Of a DNA stretch of 64,000 bases, positions 61,239-64,000 are shown one piece after another. Each line of letters begins with the position of its first letter. Position 1 is the first letter of the stretch. A model generated the notes under the pieces. The model saw only the letters and a list, made by a program, of their open reading frames with translations. It searched no databases and was not told where the DNA came from. The stretch is from Hellea sp. Its GTDB lineage: Bacteria > Pseudomonadota > Alphaproteobacteria > Caulobacterales > Maricaulaceae. The translations under genes were made by a program, and so were the position numbers. Location of the stretch: the NCBI GenBank assembly GCA_028224375.1, contig JAOIVW010000010.1, positions 1 through 64,000 on the forward strand, written 5' to 3'.

Positions 61239-62528
61239 CTAGCGTCTTTGCTCAAGACGGTTACGCAGCCATATGGCAAAGCCGTTCATTGTAATCAAGA
61301 CAACAAGCAGAACAATAATCGCCGCAGAGGTTCGCTCCGCCCAAGCGCGTTCAGCACTATCAGACCAGAGGAAAATTTGCACGGGCAAAGCGGTCGCAGG
61401 TTCTGTGATGGAGTTTGGGATCTCTGTCACAAAGGCGACCATACCAATCATCAAGAGCGGGGCCGTTTCGCCCAAAGCTTGCGCCATACCAATGATAGAG
61501 CCCGTCAAAATACCAGGGGCGGCCAGCGGTAATTTCTGCTGGAACACGGCTTGTGTATGAGACGCGCCGAGACTCAGCGCGCCGTCAACAATAGAGGGGC
61601 TAACGCCTTGCATGGCCGAGCGGGTGGCAATGGTAATGGTCGGGAAAATCCGCAGCGCTAATACCATACCCCCCACAATGGGCAGCGATCGCGGCATGCC
61701 CATAAAATTCAGGAACACGGCAAGGCCCAAGAGACCGAAGACGATAGAGGGAACAGCGGCGAGGTTGTTGATATTAATCTCGATAAAATCAGTGAATTTA
61801 TTCTTGGGCGCAAATTCATCCAGATAAATCGCCGAGCCCACGCCTATTGGAAAGGCTAGCACAAAGGCGACCACCAAGATCATCACCGAGCCGACGACAG
61901 CACTGGCAATACCCGCCAATTCAGGGTCTCGGCTATCGGGGTTCATAAAGAGGATGCGGTTAAATTTCTTTTTAATGACCCCGCGCTCTTTGAGCGTATC
62001 CGCCCAAGCAATTTGCTGATTGGACACCTTGCGGCGGCTCTCATCCGTATCGCGTTTAATATAACCTTTGAGCAATTGGTCGACTTGGTCAGAGGTCGGC
62101 ACGGTAACGGTGACGGTTTTCCCGACAAGGTCAGGGTTTTTATAGACCATCTGGCGCAAATAATTCGTCGAGCCTGAGGCAGAGACGAGCGCGAAAAGTT
62201 CTTGCCTGTCCTTACGGTCTGTGACCTCTGGGAATTGCTCATACATGGTGGTTTGAACAATCCGGCGATAATTCGCCCCGCGCAGTTTTTCAGGGTCGCG
62301 TGTTCCGTCAGGGGCCAGCACGGATTCGGTCAACTGGAAGTCCAGCCGCATAAAGTTTTGTTGAAACGCCGTATAGCCTGTCCCGACAATACTAAAGAGC
62401 AGCCACGCCAAAGCCGCCAAAGCGAAGGCAATAGAGGCGCGTCCCCACATGCGGAAGCGCCATTCCTTGCCCCGGCGTTTTTTAAGGCGCTTTACGGCGG
62501 CTTCGGATGTCAAGGTTTTCTCGCTCAT
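61239..62528 (-). CDS. pstA: Phosphate ABC transporter permease PstA
   Basis: This 429-residue permease carries a long N-terminal part: a membrane helix at about 32-50 and a periplasmic domain up to about 200 (DUF3333-like), as seen in alphaproteobacteria. The transport core begins with the helices around LAGIASAVVGSVMILVVAFVLAF. The PstA block includes EININNLAAVPSIVFGLLG and ALSLGASHTQAVFQQKLPLAAPGILTG, the EAA-type contact loop for the ATPase. It starts 3 bases after pstC stops. Confidence 0.94.
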   Translation of the reverse strand: MSEKTLTSEAAVKRLKKRRGKEWRFRMWGRASIAFALAALAWLLFSIVGTGYTAFQQNFMRLDFQLTESVLAPDGTRDPEKLRGANYRRIVQTTMYEQFPEVTDRKDRQELFALVSASGSTNYLRQMVYKNPDLVGKTVTVTVPTSDQVDQLLKGYIKRDTDESRRKVSNQQIAWADTLKERGVIKKKFNRILFMNPDSRDPELAGIASAVVGSVMILVVAFVLAFPIGVGSAIYLDEFAPKNKFTDFIEININNLAAVPSIVFGLLGLAVFLNFMGMPRSLPIVGGMVLALRIFPTITIATRSAMQGVSPSIVDGALSLGASHTQAVFQQKLPLAAPGILTGSIIGMAQALGETAPLLMIGMVAFVTEIPNSITEPATALPVQIFLWSDSAERAWAERTSAAIIVLLVVLITMNGFAIWLRNRLEQRR

Positions 62529-62531
62529 AGC

Positions 62532-63776
62532 CTAATACTTTGCCCGGTAGCGGCGCACGACTGTCAGCGCGACGACATTTAAAAGAAGCGTGATAATAAA
62601 GAGCACGAGGCCGAGCGCGAAGGCGACCAAAGTTTTTGCGCTGTCAAAATCAGAATCGCCCGTCAGCAGGGACACGATCTGCACCGTTACCGTGGTCACC
62701 GCTTCGAAAGGGTTGGCCGTTAGGTTCGCGGCTTTACCTGCCGCCATATAGACAATCATCGTCTCGCCAATCGCGCGGGAAATGGCGAGCATAAAGGCGC
62801 CGATAATGCCGGGAAGCGCGGCGGTGAAGACAACCTTTTTCATGGTTTCTGATTCTGTCGCGCCCAAAGCGTAAGAGCCATCGCGCAAAGTTTGCGGGAC
62901 AGCATTAATCACGTCACTGGAAAGAGACGAGACAAAGGGGATAATCATCACGCCCATAACAACCCCCGCCGCGAGTGCACTTTGTGTAGGCACAGAAAAA
63001 CCGAGGCTCTCGGCAAAGCCGCGCACAAAGGGGGCGAAGGTCAGCAAAGCGAAGAAGCCATAAACGACGGTCGGCACACCTGCGAGAATTTCGATAGCCG
63101 GCTTGACCCATTTCTTGACGGTGCCGGTGGCATATTCCGTCAGGTAAATCGCAATCATAAGACCGACAGGGCCGGCAATGGACATCGCCACCACCATTAT
63201 CAGGAATGTCCCCGCAAAGACGGGAATAGCGCCGAATGAGCCGCTTTGCCCGACTTGATCAGCTCTTAGGGCCGTTTGCGGCGACCACTGCAAGCCAAAG
63301 AGGAAATCCGTAAAGGGCACTTCTTTGAAGAAGCGCAAACTCTCAAACAAAAGCGAGGCGATGATGCCCAGCGTTGTTAAAACCGCGATGACAGATAAGA
63401 AAATCAAAAGCCCTTTGATGAAACGCTCAACATAGGTTCGCGCGCGAAATTGGCCGCTGACTTGCCGCCCGGTCAAGATAATCACCGCCAGACCCGTCAA
63501 AATCATGGCCGCGAGCCACAGCGCGTTAAAGCCTGTCCCGCTGCCTTGGATAAAAAGCCCGATGATAAAGACGGCTAATGTCGCTAAGCCAACAAGCCAC
63601 GCGGTGAAATAGCCGTGATAGCTGGCCTGTGAATGCCAAGAGGACAGAGCCATTTTGCCGCCCGCAGCGGCGCGGGCCTGCCGAAATTTGTTCAAGGCAG
63701 AGCTTTTATTATAGAAAAACCCACCCACTGTCAGAACAGCGATGAGCAATATCATATAAATGGAGATGTGACCCAC
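62532..63776 (-). CDS. pstC: Phosphate ABC transporter permease PstC
   Basis: This 414-residue permease has a long N-terminal extension with extra helices (about 5-20, 62-80, 85-103). The core helices follow from about 128. EILAGVPTVVYGFFALLTF and DGSYALGATESETMKKVVFTAALPGIIG are the conserved loops. The start is GTG 63776; an internal ATG seven codons later is an alternative. It is separated from pstS by a strong hairpin. Confidence 0.93.
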   Translation of the reverse strand: MGHISIYMILLIAVLTVGGFFYNKSSALNKFRQARAAAGGKMALSSWHSQASYHGYFTAWLVGLATLAVFIIGLFIQGSGTGFNALWLAAMILTGLAVIILTGRQVSGQFRARTYVERFIKGLLIFLSVIAVLTTLGIIASLLFESLRFFKEVPFTDFLFGLQWSPQTALRADQVGQSGSFGAIPVFAGTFLIMVVAMSIAGPVGLMIAIYLTEYATGTVKKWVKPAIEILAGVPTVVYGFFALLTFAPFVRGFAESLGFSVPTQSALAAGVVMGVMIIPFVSSLSSDVINAVPQTLRDGSYALGATESETMKKVVFTAALPGIIGAFMLAISRAIGETMIVYMAAGKAANLTANPFEAVTTVTVQIVSLLTGDSDFDSAKTLVAFALGLVLFIITLLLNVVALTVVRRYRAKY

Positions 63777-63848
63777 TGATTCCGCCTGTTACCTAATTTT
63801 ATCACGGCCTTTACGGCAGATTTATGAAAGTTTTAAGACACAGAAAAA

Positions 63849-63876
63849 GCGGCGTCCAGTTGTTGCCGGACGCCGC
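63849..63876 (-). terminator. Hairpin between pstS and pstC
   Basis: GCGGCGTCC (63849-63857) and GGACGCCGC (63868-63876) form a perfect 9-bp GC-rich stem with a 10-base loop, followed on the minus strand by five T residues. It lies about 25 bases after the pstS stop and can partly end transcription, so that pstS is made in excess over the membrane parts. Confidence 0.8.
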
Positions 63877-63901
63877 CTGTTGATAAGATATTTTGTAAGG
63901 C

Positions 63902-64000
63902 TTACTGGCTGTATGTTGTCAGATTTTCAACAACCGCGCGTGTTTTGGCCCGTTCAGCATCAGGAAGCGGCACAAGACCGATTTCTTCAAGATATCCGCC
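63902..64000 (-). CDS. pstS: Phosphate-binding protein PstS, C-terminal end (partial)
   Basis: The minus-strand frame entering from the right edge reads GGYLEEIGLVPLPDAERAKT and ends with TTYSQ, stopping at TAA 63902-63904. The GYLEEIGLVPLPD pattern is the typical C-terminus of PstS. This and the position upstream of pstC-pstA-pstB support the call. The start and any pho box lie beyond the window. Confidence 0.85.
   Translation of the reverse strand, partial: GGYLEEIGLVPLPDAERAKTRAVVENLTTYSQ

Overview
The window looks like chromosomal DNA from a marine, alga-associated alphaproteobacterium. The Hyphomonadaceae/Maricaulales neighbourhood is my best guess, from gene content only: TonB-dependent receptors of the Xanthomonas/Caulobacter type, a petABC cytochrome bc1 operon, PstA/PstC with long N-terminal parts, a fabA-fabB-fabI set and a zf-CHCC small protein. 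No rRNA, tRNA, CRISPR array, insertion sequence or prophage was found.

Region 1 (1-18.6 kb) is an alginate utilisation locus, entirely on the minus strand after a short plus-strand lead-in (the end of a UPF0126/TRIC-like membrane protein and a Rieske oxygenase). In transcription order it holds two large TonB-dependent receptors, a FadR-type GntR regulator, a PL6 alginate lyase, a lipoprotein PL17 oligoalginate lyase, a KdgF-like cupin, an MFS uronate transporter, a beta-hydroxyacid-dehydrogenase-type reductase (probable DEH reductase), KDPG aldolase and KDG kinase. Together these cover outer-membrane uptake, periplasmic depolymerisation, inner-membrane import and conversion to pyruvate and glyceraldehyde 3-phosphate. 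Four promoter regions in the locus share ATTGGT/ACCAAT elements, three of them as a 15-bp palindrome ATTGGTNNNACCAAT, which fits a FadR-subfamily operator and defines a putative regulon.

Region 2 (18.6-37.4 kb) is mostly housekeeping: mtnP, petABC, trmL, hemF, fabA-fabB-fabI, an SDR39U1-type epimerase, gpmA, polA and a TonB-like protein. Between about 30.4 and 33.3 kb the gene order is disturbed. Two inverted copies of a ~150-bp palindromic repeat flank a deaminase-only ribD-like gene. The first 16 codons of gpmA are duplicated upstream of a small unknown gene, and a very AT-rich orphan gene lies against polA.

Region 3 (37.4-53.4 kb) is a mixture of accessory and core genes: a lipoprotein, a large HExxH metalloprotease, an alpha/beta hydrolase, a TPR protein, a beta-lactamase-fold serine hydrolase, a PPOX-family protein, DUF1415, an acetylpolyamine-amidohydrolase-like HDAC-fold enzyme, gloB, a DUF2807 adhesin-like protein, DoxX, prfA, a third TonB receptor and a TetR regulator. 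The TPR gene lies between the serine hydrolase and a remnant of a second copy of that hydrolase's 3' end, which echoes the gpmA duplication.

Region 4 (53.4-64 kb) holds a large MscK-type mechanosensitive channel, rfbCBD for dTDP-L-rhamnose (no rfbA in view), an orphan ABC ATPase and the phosphate transporter pstSCAB, with pstS cut by the window edge.

No wholly new multi-gene system could be demonstrated. The best leads are the alginate-regulon operator, the paired gene-end duplications around accessory genes, the repeat-flanked deaminase and the paired 15-bp palindromes upstream of the DUF2807 gene.
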